A DNA stretch of 24,861 nt from Hyphomicrobiales bacterium (lineage in GTDB: Bacteria > Pseudomonadota > Alphaproteobacteria > Rhizobiales > JAJFHC01), in contig JAJFHC010000291.1 in NCBI GenBank assembly GCA_021775835.1, positions 1 to 24,861 of the forward strand. Reading direction: 5' to 3'. The notes below the pieces were generated by a model. It had not been told where the DNA came from and made no database searches. It saw only the letters and a list, made by a program, of their open reading frames with translations. A program made the position numbers and the translations under genes. Positions 1 to 6,477 of the stretch are shown here, piece after piece. The stretch's first letter is position 1. Each line of letters opens with the position of its first letter.

Positions 1-115
1 CGAACGGGTTCATCGACATCTTGACGTTGGCAAGTTCGACGCCGCTTCCGTCGGACTTGACACGGATTTTGACGTTGTAGTCGACAACCCGTTTTACAGG
101 GACGAGCACTTTCAT
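1..115 (-). CDS. etfB: Electron transfer flavoprotein beta subunit, N-terminal part (partial)
   Basis: The ATG is at 115 on the minus strand and the gene runs off the left edge after 38 codons. The reading starts [20 protein letters not shown] and ends SMNPF, the characteristic N-terminus of the ETF beta/FixA family. A strong ribosome binding site (GAGGAG) lies about ten bases upstream of the ATG. ETF is a soluble alpha-beta heterodimer carrying FAD and AMP. It collects electrons from acyl-CoA dehydrogenases and dimethylglycine/sarcosine-type dehydrogenases and passes them to ETF:ubiquinone oxidoreductase. Both donor types are encoded in this window (methylsuccinyl-CoA dehydrogenase at 6472-8160 and the flavoprotein at 11044-13464). 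The alpha subunit would be expected just beyond the window. The family call is secure despite the short fragment. Confidence 0.9.
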   Translation of the reverse strand, partial: MKVLVPVKRVVDYNVKIRVKSDGSGVELANVKMSMNPF

Positions 116-332
116 GCGTTCATTCTCCTCGTACCAACCGCGCTGGTTAGGGCGGCTATCGGCATCAGGCAATCAGGGTGAAAAACAGTTAACTCCTTGT
201 GCGCCGCACAATCTGCTCGAAGGCGCAGAAAACCAACGAAACAGAGTGTATCAAACGACGTGCGGCGCGACCCTAGTCCGCACTTTTTCCGGAGTCAATG
301 TGGACCCCGACATTTTATCGCCAATCGCGACA

Positions 333-1043
333 TCATGCTCCAGGATCAGGGGTGGAAGGGCGCGGTCGGCCGCGCATTATGACGATTGGAACAATCAGCA
401 ATACGCCAGCAAAAAAACCTGCGATGTGGGCGACCCAGGCGACTTCAGTTTCTCCGTAGGCGCCGGTTGCCAGCGAAAATATTTGGGAGGCAATCCAGAA
501 TCCGATCACGACCAGGGCCGGAATCTTCAGTGGCACGCCGAAAAACAGCAGAACCCAGACCTTGCGGTCGGGAAACAAGATCAGATAAGCCCCAAGCACT
601 CCCGCAATGGCACCGCTGGCTCCGATCAGCGGGTTTTGAGACTCCGGCACAATTACCGCGTGGAGCAGACCCGATGAAATGCCGCATGCCAGATAGAAGA
701 TCAAGAACAGGGAATGGCCAAGCGTATCTTCTACATTGTCGGCGAAGACCCAGAGAAAAAGCATGTTCGCAATGATGTGCATCCAGCCGCCGTGGAGGAA
801 CATGTAACTGACAAGCGTCGCCACTGGGGGAATTATGTCGAGATCCGGAGCGAGTGAAGCGTCGGGATTGAAGAGCAAGATCGGGACAATCCCGTAGCTC
901 AGGGCCTGGCCGTTATCGAGACCGTTGACGATGGCACCTTGAGCGAACAGAAAGATCAAGATGTTCAACGCTAGAATCGCTGCTGTAACAAACTGAAATC
1001 TCACGCTGACAAGCGGATTGTCGTCTTTGATCGGGATCAGCAC
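333..1043 (-). CDS. Rhomboid-family intramembrane serine protease
   Basis: Multi-pass membrane protease that cleaves transmembrane substrates inside the bilayer; the substrate is unknown. Numbered from the GTG at 1043 (236 aa), the catalytic serine is S143 in GASGAIAG and the partner histidine is H206 in VAHIAGFFAG. The conserved H84/H89/N93 cluster is in FLHGGWMHIIANM. About six hydrophobic segments fit the basic rhomboid core, and the tail is short and proline/arginine-rich. The frame stays open upstream to an ATG at 1115, but the extra residues look uncharged by selection. The GTG has GGAGA about ten bases ahead and gives the usual (M)LIPIKDDNP beginning, so I prefer it. It lies between cobalamin adenosyltransferase and etfB on the same strand. 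The family is very likely; the start is less sure. Confidence 0.88.
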   Translation of the reverse strand: MLIPIKDDNPLVSVRFQFVTAAILALNILIFLFAQGAIVNGLDNGQALSYGIVPILLFNPDASLAPDLDIIPPVATLVSYMFLHGGWMHIIANMLFLWVFADNVEDTLGHSLFLIFYLACGISSGLLHAVIVPESQNPLIGASGAIAGVLGAYLILFPDRKVWVLLFFGVPLKIPALVVIGFWIASQIFSLATGAYGETEVAWVAHIAGFFAGVLLIVPIVIMRGRPRPSTPDPGA

Positions 1044-1203
1044 AGGGACAGCGTCTCCGAATATCCGGGTGGCCTTGACGAAGCAGCGGTAATGCGGACC
1101 ATGGGATTGCCACAAACAGAATCATGATGCTGGTCCGCTGCCACATTACCGCAGACAGGCAGGTCTTGTCTTTAACCTTGATTCAGGTCGGCCGGGCCAT
1201 GGT

Positions 1204-1788
1204 TCAACGGTTGCCGCCGGGCACCCAGAGCACGTCACCGTCGCCTTGATGATTGACGTGCCGGCTTGCGACAAAGAGGAAGTCTGACAGCCGGTTGATG
1301 TAGCGCAACGCTGGGGCACTGACGATCTCATTTTCCCGGGCAGCCAGTTCGACCATGAGTCGCTCCGCACGACGCGAGACAGTGCGGGCCTGGTGGAGAA
1401 AGGCGGCAGCGGGGGCGCCTGCCGGCAGCACGAAGGACCGAAGCGGCTCCAGCGTGCTGTTGAGGGCGTCAATCTCGTTCTCAAGCCGCGTCACCTGTTC
1501 CGCGGTTACGCGCAAGGGTTCGTATTCGAGTTTTTCGCCGGTATCCGGTGTGCACAGGTCGGCGCCCAGATCGAAAAGATCATTCTGGATGCGCGCCAGC
1601 ATGGCATCAAGACCCGACAACTCCGTGCTTGCGGTGTGCAGGCGCACCAACCCCAGCACTGCGTTGGTTTCGTCCACGGTGCCATACGCCTCGATGCGGA
1701 CATCGTGTTTGGCCACGCGTGTTCCCGTGCCCAGGGCCGTGGTGCCGGCATCGCCGGTTTTGGTGTAGATCTTGTTGAGAACGACCAT
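1204..1788 (-). CDS. Cob(I)alamin adenosyltransferase, PduO type
   Basis: Transfers the adenosyl group of ATP to cob(I)alamin, making adenosylcobalamin. The 194-aa protein has the N-terminal ATP-binding motif YTKTGDAGTTAL (residues 8-19). It also has the helical signatures ARTVSRRAERLMVEL (134-148) and YINRLSDFLFVASR (163-176) of the PduO/MMAB family, so it is not the unrelated CobA/BtuR type. Length is normal for a single-domain member. Ethylmalonyl-CoA mutase at 16904-18886 needs this cofactor, so the gene fits the pathway in the window. No strong Shine-Dalgarno is visible before the ATG at 1788. A perfect 11-bp tandem repeat containing TTGCAA lies about 115-135 bases upstream and may be regulatory. 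Downstream on the same strand are the rhomboid gene and etfB. Confidence 0.92.
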   Translation of the reverse strand: MVVLNKIYTKTGDAGTTALGTGTRVAKHDVRIEAYGTVDETNAVLGLVRLHTASTELSGLDAMLARIQNDLFDLGADLCTPDTGEKLEYEPLRVTAEQVTRLENEIDALNSTLEPLRSFVLPAGAPAAAFLHQARTVSRRAERLMVELAARENEIVSAPALRYINRLSDFLFVASRHVNHQGDGDVLWVPGGNR

Positions 1789-1900
1789 GGTGTTGCACCG
1801 CTTTTCTGTTCGAGAGTTGCCGCTTGCGATAGCAAATTCGGGGCAAGGTGGATACCTGAATTCGTGCCGGCACTGTCATGATCGACCAAGTTTGCCGGTA

Positions 1901-1922
1901 GTTGCAAGAGTGTTGCAAGAGT
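1901..1922. repeat. Perfect 11-bp tandem repeat (GTTGCAAGAGT x2) upstream of the adenosyltransferase gene
   Basis: GTTGCAAGAGT occurs at 1901-1911 and again, identically, at 1912-1922. It lies in the gap between the end of the oxidoreductase (1945) and the start of the adenosyltransferase (1788), both on the minus strand. The 11-bp period is about one helical turn and each unit holds the palindrome TTGCAA. The layout is compatible with a protein-binding site upstream of the adenosyltransferase promoter. Function is inferred from position only. Confidence 0.6.
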
Positions 1923-1944
1923 TGAGGCGGACCGACGAACTGAG

Positions 1945-3600
1945 TCACCCGGCCGGTCCGAAGGTCTCGTAGTGAATCTGATCAGACGGTACATTGCGTC
2001 GTTCCAGGTCGGCTTGTATGTCCGCCATGAAACGTGTTGGACCGCAAAGGAAGTAATGAGCATCCACGTTCTGGACCAGACTGGCCAGAAGGGCACCGTC
2101 GACCCGGCCTTCGCTGTCGAAATGGGTTCCGGCTTCATCCTCCGCGCCAGGCCGGCTGTAGGCGACATGCAGCTTGACGTTCGGTCGAGTTGCCGCGATG
2201 TCACGGATTTCACCGGCAAGCGGGTGATGGCGGCCGTCGCGGGCACCATGCACGAACCAGACCGGCCGGTTGCCGTTCTCCGATGCAACGGCATGGAGAA
2301 TGCTCGCCATGGGCGTGACTCCGACGCCGGCACTGACCAGCACAAGCGGGCAGAGATTGCACGTCATCATGAAATCACCAGCCGGACGACGGCATTCCAC
2401 GATCGCTCCCGGTTCCACATGGTCGTGCAGATATGCAGACACCAGTCCCTTCGGTTCGCGCTTTACCGAGATTCTGTATCGCGCATCGCCGGGCGAGCTG
2501 GACAGCGAGTAGGTTCGACGCGCGGGCTCGCTGGTGCCGGGTATTGCCAGTTCAACGGGCAGATGCTGACCTGGTTCAAATCTGGGCAACAGACCGTTGT
2601 CGCGGGCTTCGAAAACGAAAGAAGTGACATCGTCACTTTCGGTGATTTTCTCGATGAGCCGCAGAGAGCGCACGGATTCCGCGTCCGCTGTCCAGCGCAA
2701 ACCTACGGCAGATGAAAGTTCGACGATTTCCTCAATGTCGAAGGCTACCAGGCGCCGGGCGCCGGGAAATTCCTCGAGAGCAGCGGAGTCCCAGTCGAGC
2801 GAGGCAGAGCCGGTCAGCTGAAGCAGGCTGCCGGTCTCGAAATCGATGAAAAGAAATCCCGTTCTTGAGTCGACGACGAGATTGCCGATCGTGTTGTAGT
2901 GATTGTTGCCGGCATAATCTGGAAACCTCAACCGTGTTTGGCCGAGGGTCTGAACGAAGCCCCGTTCGCCGCCCCGGTGCGACGCGTCCATGCCGAATGT
3001 GGGACTTTCTCCCTCGCCGCGAAATCCGCTTGCAATGAAAAATGTGTCCGCAGATCCGATCCAAGCGCTTTGTGTCGGCGTTAATGCGTTGCCGCGCGTT
3101 GGAGTTCCCGAGGGGGCGGCGTCTACCCGTTGCCATTCGCGCTCGCGAATGTATTGGGGACAGTTGCCGAATGCCTGATCGACACGGAACCTGATTTGGC
3201 CACGGTCGTTGGACACGATCCGTCCGTTGACGCGATTGCGCCGCCGTGTTGCAAGTTCGATCCCGAGTATGCCGATGTCGGTTCCTGAAACAAACGACTG
3301 TTCGAGGGCATCGCCGGATGATGGTTTCGCTTCTATCACGAGGTGCTGCGGATCAGGCGATGTGACAAACCCGTCCGGCCCATCCAGTAGCGTGCACCAG
3401 GGCCGTCCCAGCTCGTCGCGGGCGGCAACCACGAGAAACGGTTGTGCGGTGTGAAAGGTGCGATGTTGTTCATTGAGATGGTCCCGAACGACCTTTCTTG
3501 CCCAGTCTTTAATATCCCGGACGCCGAGCCTTTCCTGGACGGCCTTTTCGCCATGGTGAAAGGGCGATACTTGATCGGGCTCGAGGGGGCTTTCGGTCAT
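1945..3600 (-). CDS. PNPOx-like / ferredoxin-reductase-type fusion oxidoreductase
   Basis: A 551-aa two-part flavoprotein. Residues about 45-290 form a pyridoxamine-phosphate-oxidase-like FMN-type split barrel; visible marks are FLVVAARDELGRPWCTLLDG near 55-74 and NTIGNLVVDSRTGFLFIDF around 237-254. Residues about 310-548 form a ferredoxin-NADP reductase module. It has the FAD motif RTYSLSSS (362-369), the NAD(P)-binding GVGVTPM (425-431) and FLCGP (517-521). Many proteins of this architecture continue into a C-terminal 2Fe-2S ferredoxin domain; this one stops right after the reductase module (ETFGPAG), so that centre is absent. It probably moves electrons from NAD(P)H through FAD to a small molecule or partner; the substrate is unknown. 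The ATG at 3600 follows GGAG at good spacing. It is divergent from the GNAT gene. Confidence 0.82.
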   Translation of the reverse strand: MTESPLEPDQVSPFHHGEKAVQERLGVRDIKDWARKVVRDHLNEQHRTFHTAQPFLVVAARDELGRPWCTLLDGPDGFVTSPDPQHLVIEAKPSSGDALEQSFVSGTDIGILGIELATRRRNRVNGRIVSNDRGQIRFRVDQAFGNCPQYIREREWQRVDAAPSGTPTRGNALTPTQSAWIGSADTFFIASGFRGEGESPTFGMDASHRGGERGFVQTLGQTRLRFPDYAGNNHYNTIGNLVVDSRTGFLFIDFETGSLLQLTGSASLDWDSAALEEFPGARRLVAFDIEEIVELSSAVGLRWTADAESVRSLRLIEKITESDDVTSFVFEARDNGLLPRFEPGQHLPVELAIPGTSEPARRTYSLSSSPGDARYRISVKREPKGLVSAYLHDHVEPGAIVECRRPAGDFMMTCNLCPLVLVSAGVGVTPMASILHAVASENGNRPVWFVHGARDGRHHPLAGEIRDIAATRPNVKLHVAYSRPGAEDEAGTHFDSEGRVDGALLASLVQNVDAHYFLCGPTRFMADIQADLERRNVPSDQIHYETFGPAG

Positions 3601-3630
3601 GGCACTCTCCAGACGGTCGTTTGGAAACTT

Positions 3631-3659
3631 CTATCACATAGGGCTGACATAGAACTCAA
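3631..3659 (-). promoter_or_regulatory. Candidate sigma70-type promoter of the fusion oxidoreductase
   Basis: On the minus strand TTGAGT (3654-3659) is followed by a 17-base spacer and TGATAG (3631-3636), about 30 bases upstream of the start at 3600. Spacing is ideal but both hexamers are only partial matches, so this is tentative. Confidence 0.3.
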
Positions 3660-3723
3660 ACCCCGGTTGACCACGGCATCCGGACGGCTTTCGCATGATT
3701 GTGACCGGGTATAGGGTTGAGAG

Positions 3724-4218
3724 ATGGATAGCCTCAAGGATACGACCATCCGTCAATTTCGCGATTCTGATATCGGGAGCTTGCAGCGGTTGATACACGA
3801 GACGATCGACATCAATTATACCGATGTGTATCCGCCGCGCGCGGTCCGGTTCTTCAAGGCGTTTCACTCTGAACAGAAAATCCTTGAACGCAGCAGAACG
3901 GGGACCGTACTCGTCATGGATGAGGCGGGTGAATTGTCAGCAACAGGAAGCATGGTTGCCGGCGAAATATTTGCGGTGTTCGTGCATCCGGGATTCCAGC
4001 ACGGCGGACGCGGCAAGGCTCTCATGAGAGTTCTGGAAGACCGGGCCAGAGCCGAAGGAATGACCGAATCCGAGCTCAGCGTTTCACTGGCGTCAAAGGC
4101 GTTCTACCTGGGCCTTGGCTACGAGATCGTCGAAGAACGGTCAAAGGATGTCGGTGGTGGTCAACGACTGGATTTCTGGACGGCCCGGAAACGGCTCGGG
4201 ACGGTTCAACCCGAATGA
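3724..4218 (+). CDS. GNAT-family N-acetyltransferase
   Basis: A 164-aa single-domain acetyltransferase of the Gcn5-related family, which transfers the acetyl group of acetyl-CoA to an amine; the acceptor cannot be told. The N-terminus TTIRQFRDSDIGSLQRLIHETI is the usual first strand and helix. Motif A is visible as VFVHPGFQHGGRGKALM (about 85-101), with the Q-x-x-G-R-G-K pyrophosphate loop at 92-98. The stretch KAFYLGLGYEIVEER (125-139) is the typical C-terminal strand pair. It starts 124 bp from the divergent oxidoreductase start. It ends six bases from the end of the convergent dehalogenase gene, so the two share a minimal terminator region. Nothing suggests it is an antitoxin-linked TacT-type toxin. 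Confidence 0.85.
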   Translation: MDSLKDTTIRQFRDSDIGSLQRLIHETIDINYTDVYPPRAVRFFKAFHSEQKILERSRTGTVLVMDEAGELSATGSMVAGEIFAVFVHPGFQHGGRGKALMRVLEDRARAEGMTESELSVSLASKAFYLGLGYEIVEERSKDVGGGQRLDFWTARKRLGTVQPE

Positions 4219-4224
4219 CCTTCT

Positions 4225-5091
4225 TCAGAATACCGGCAGCCAGTTGCTCAAGGCCGCGCCGATTTCATCGGCACTGTCTTCTTGTATAAAGTGGGAGCCC
4301 TTCACGGTGACTTCTGTCTGGTTATTCCACGTGCGGCAGAATTCGCGTTGCGGTCCGATCAGGATTGCGCCTGGTTCGGCGTTGACGAACAGCTTGGGAA
4401 AATCGGTGTCCGGCAGCCAGTCCGCATAGGCTTGCACAATCTCGACGACATCGGCCGGTTCGCCGCTCAAGGGGATCTGTCGCGGCCAGGTGAGGGTCGG
4501 GCGCCGGTCCTCGCCCGGTTGGGCAAACGGGGCTCGGTAGACCGCCATCTCTTCTTCGGTGAGCCCGCTCAAGACGGAACCGGGCAGGACTTTTTCGACG
4601 AAGATGTTCTTTTCCAGCACCATCGTCTCACCGGCAGGTGACCGGAAACCTTCGAACACGGGCCGGGCGTCTTGCGAAAACTCGTCCCAGGTCATGGGCT
4701 GCACAATACCTTCCATGTAGGCAACCCCGGCCACGCGATCTCGATTCCGGTTGGCCCAGTCGAAACCAAGCGCCGATCCCCAGTCGTGTATCACCAGGAC
4801 CACGGGTCCGTCCGGGCAGACGGTATCAATGAAGCGGTCGAGATAGGATCTGTGCTCGACGAAGGTGTAGCGGTCGGGTCCGCTGTCGGCGAGTTTCGAA
4901 GAGTCGCCCATGCCGATCAAGTCAGGCGCAATACAGCGTGCCCGGTCTGAAACGTAAGGCATGATATTGCGCCAGAGATACGACGACGTGGGATTGCCAT
5001 GAAGGAACAGTACTGTTGGCCCCTGACCGGTTTCCACATAAGCCATGCGGTAATTGTCAATTTCACAAAACTTCTTCGATTGGGCGGTCAT
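4225..5091 (-). CDS. Haloalkane dehalogenase, LinB-like (HLD-II)
   Basis: Alpha/beta hydrolase that replaces a halogen on an alkyl carbon with hydroxyl. All five catalytic residues of subfamily II can be placed in the 288-aa protein: nucleophile D103 and halide-binding W104 in HDWGSALGFDWA, second halide ligand N33 in HGNPTSSYLWRN, acid E127 in YMEGIV and base H267 in GSHFIQEDS. From memory of LinB the match is close along the whole length, including RRPTLTWPRQIP and the ending FIQEDSADEIGAA. There is no signal peptide, so it should be cytoplasmic. AGGA precedes the ATG at 5091 by nine bases. The upstream gap holds a 15-bp inverted repeat (5122-5136) that may be an operator. The physiological substrate is unknown; similar enzymes occur in bacteria with no known pollutant exposure. 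Confidence 0.93.
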   Translation of the reverse strand: MTAQSKKFCEIDNYRMAYVETGQGPTVLFLHGNPTSSYLWRNIMPYVSDRARCIAPDLIGMGDSSKLADSGPDRYTFVEHRSYLDRFIDTVCPDGPVVLVIHDWGSALGFDWANRNRDRVAGVAYMEGIVQPMTWDEFSQDARPVFEGFRSPAGETMVLEKNIFVEKVLPGSVLSGLTEEEMAVYRAPFAQPGEDRRPTLTWPRQIPLSGEPADVVEIVQAYADWLPDTDFPKLFVNAEPGAILIGPQREFCRTWNNQTEVTVKGSHFIQEDSADEIGAALSNWLPVF

Positions 5092-5121
5092 GGGATCAGA
5101 TCCTTTTTTGGACGGCGTTTG

Positions 5122-5136
5122 ATGCCATTATGGCAT
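5122..5136. promoter_or_regulatory. 15-bp inverted repeat, candidate operator upstream of the dehalogenase gene
   Basis: ATGCCAT and ATGGCAT are perfect inverted 7-bp arms around one base. The site is 31-45 bases upstream of the dehalogenase start and contains a -10-like CATAAT on the minus strand. A second palindrome, ATTCATGAAT, follows at 5138-5147. No dedicated regulator gene is adjacent. Confidence 0.45.
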
Positions 5137-5180
5137 GATTCATGAATTCCAAAAGAATTTCAAAAATTGTAACTGTGAAA

Positions 5181-5196
5181 CAAAATTGCAATTTTG
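5181..5196. promoter_or_regulatory. 16-bp perfect palindrome over the -35 of the toxin-antitoxin promoter
   Basis: CAAAATTGCAATTTTG is a perfect 16-bp palindrome. It covers the predicted -35 hexamer of the toxin-antitoxin operon. A DNA-binding antitoxin that represses its own operon would be expected to bind such a site; this is inference from position and symmetry. Confidence 0.55.
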
Positions 5197-5214
5197 GGAA
5201 TTTTCACCTATATT
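5186..5214 (+). promoter_or_regulatory. Predicted sigma70-type promoter of the Xre/RES operon
   Basis: TTGCAA (5186-5191), a 17-base spacer and TATATT (5209-5214) give a good vegetative-type promoter. It lies about 45 bases before the antitoxin start at 5260. The -35 is inside the palindrome at 5181-5196. Confidence 0.55.
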
Positions 5215-5259
5215 CGGAGTGAAAGATTGCGCTATGTCCCGCGCATGAGGATATCGATC

Positions 5260-5619
5260 ATGGCCAAGGCGTCCGTTCAAAGAAAGTCTGCTGTATCCCG
5301 GCTGGTCAAGGATCTGAAAGTCTACGGCGGCCTGAAAGGCCGCGACATTGCCAATATTGTCGGTGTGTCGCCGCCCACGGTTTCCCGCTGGAGCAGGGGC
5401 GAGGGCGGTCCGACGATCGAAAAACAGCGTGTGATCGCAGAATTGCGCTGGGTCGCGGAACGGCTTGCGGACTTCTATGCACCCGATGAAGCGCGCCTAT
5501 GGCTCCAGTCCGGTCATCCTCAGCTGGATGGGGAACGTCCCTATGACCTGATTAATCAGGGCCGTACCGGTGAAGTGCTTGAAATCATCGAGCGCCTGGA
5601 CAGCGGTGTCTTTCTCTAG
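5260..5619 (+). CDS. Xre-type antitoxin of a RES/Xre toxin-antitoxin pair
   Basis: A 119-aa antitoxin in two parts. Residues about 26-48 (LKGRDIANIVGVSPPTVSRW) form a helix-turn-helix. Residues about 72-119 (FYAPDEARLWLQSGHPQLDG..., ending ERLDSGVFL) match the MbcA/ParS/Xre C-terminal toxin-binding domain. Such antitoxins bind the RES toxin, block its active site, and repress their own promoter. The frame is open upstream (ATGs at 5194 and 5245), but the ATG at 5260 has GAGGAT nine bases ahead and gives the natural start MAKASVQRKS. The stop codon is directly followed by the toxin's ATG (TAGATG), which implies translational coupling. A promoter with a palindrome across its -35 precedes it. 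The family and role are well supported by the toxin next door. Confidence 0.9.
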   Translation: MAKASVQRKSAVSRLVKDLKVYGGLKGRDIANIVGVSPPTVSRWSRGEGGPTIEKQRVIAELRWVAERLADFYAPDEARLWLQSGHPQLDGERPYDLINQGRTGEVLEIIERLDSGVFL

Positions 5620-6168
5620 ATGGGCGACGATCATCGCGGTCTCGACGATCGATTGCTCGACGTGTTGGGTGACCTTGAAGGCGTCGAATACGAGGGCCGC
5701 ATCTGGCGTGTCGTGCGTGACGGCCGGTCGCCGCTGGACGGGTCCCGAGGAGCGGGGCGCTGGAACCCGAGACATCTCAGTGTGCTTTATTGCGCCGAAC
5801 ACCGCGACGGTGCCATGGCTGAGATCTTCTTCCACCTTAGCCGGGGGCAGTCGGTTTTCCCCTCACGCATGCGGCACAAGTTGTTTGAGCTGACCGTGCA
5901 AACATCAAACACGTTGCGGTTTGTCGACCTGGATCACCTGAGACGCCTGGGCGTCGATGACGCGCGTTATCGCGAGCTTCTCTATGAATGCACCCAGGAG
6001 ATCGCCGCCGCCGCCGCGTTCCTGGGCTTCGACGGTATCATCGCGCCCAGCACGCGCCATCACTGCAATAACCTCGTCCTGTTCCTGGAAGACTTCCCCG
6101 TCGAGACGATTACGGTCAATTCGGAAGAGCCCGTCGACTGGGACGATTGGCGTGCCGCTCAGCTTTAG
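5620..6168 (+). CDS. RES-domain toxin (predicted NAD+-degrading)
   Basis: A 182-aa RES-domain protein. Characterised members (MbcT, ParT and relatives) attack NAD+ by phosphorolysis or ADP-ribose transfer and arrest growth when free of antitoxin. Visible family signatures are R30 in GRIWRVV, the GAGRWNP turn (45-50, R47), Y57 with VLYCAE (55-60), E68, and S144 within IIAPSTRHHCNNLVLF (140-155) near the C-terminus. The last part, LFLEDFP and VNSEEPVDWDDW, is also typical. It begins at the first base after the antitoxin stop, so the pair is a two-gene operon. All motifs look intact and there is no frameshift, so I expect an active toxin. Whether it hydrolyses, phosphorolyses or transfers cannot be read from the sequence. 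Confidence 0.9.
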   Translation: MGDDHRGLDDRLLDVLGDLEGVEYEGRIWRVVRDGRSPLDGSRGAGRWNPRHLSVLYCAEHRDGAMAEIFFHLSRGQSVFPSRMRHKLFELTVQTSNTLRFVDLDHLRRLGVDDARYRELLYECTQEIAAAAAFLGFDGIIAPSTRHHCNNLVLFLEDFPVETITVNSEEPVDWDDWRAAQL

Positions 6169-6188
6169 ACCGTCAGTGGGTGGAGGTT

Positions 6189-6380
6189 TTAACCAGCCGA
6201 TATGTAAAACGCTGCCATGACGAGGATGACGGCGACAAACTGAAGCCCGACGCGCCAGCGCATGAGGGTCTGCGAGCGGTTGGCGCTGCCGCCGCGCATC
6301 ATGTTCCATAACCCCATCAACAGAACGAGGAAGACCGCCGCCATAGCCAGCGGAACGAGATATTGAAAGATCGTGCTCAT
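6189..6380 (-). CDS. HIG1-domain twin transmembrane small protein
   Basis: A 63-aa protein of two membrane helices (about 7-25 and 43-60). They are joined by the conserved loop NMMRGGSANRSQTLMRWRVGLQ-like segment (26-47), the hallmark of the hypoxia-induced-protein (HIG1) family. Eukaryotic HIG1 proteins and at least one bacterial relative associate with cytochrome oxidases or respiratory supercomplexes; the role here is not known. GAGGAA lies eight to ten bases upstream of the ATG at 6380. It is convergent with the RES toxin (20-bp gap). In many alphaproteobacteria, as I recall, this gene directly precedes the cobalamin adenosyltransferase and etfBA; here 4.4 kb separates them. Confidence 0.87.
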   Translation of the reverse strand: MSTIFQYLVPLAMAAVFLVLLMGLWNMMRGGSANRSQTLMRWRVGLQFVAVILVMAAFYISAG

Positions 6381-6445
6381 GTCAGGCGTTCCTCGCCTCG
6401 GTTCAGTCTATGCCACAGACATGGGGTCGCGGGCCGTTCAAAGTC

Positions 6446-6477
6446 AACTGACCGCATGGGATTTGAGTTGGTCAGTT
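6446..6477 (-). terminator. Possible hairpin at the end of the methylsuccinyl-CoA dehydrogenase gene
   Basis: AACTGACC (6446-6453) and GGTCAGTT (6470-6477) are perfect inverted 8-bp arms with a 16-base loop, overlapping the stop codon of the dehydrogenase. There is no clean T-run after the stem on the minus strand, so a terminator role is only possible. Confidence 0.25.

Noticed and set aside
1506..2345. 279-codon minus-strand ORF
   Set aside because: Out-of-frame on the same strand across the adenosyltransferase and the end of the fusion oxidoreductase; translation has shadow composition.
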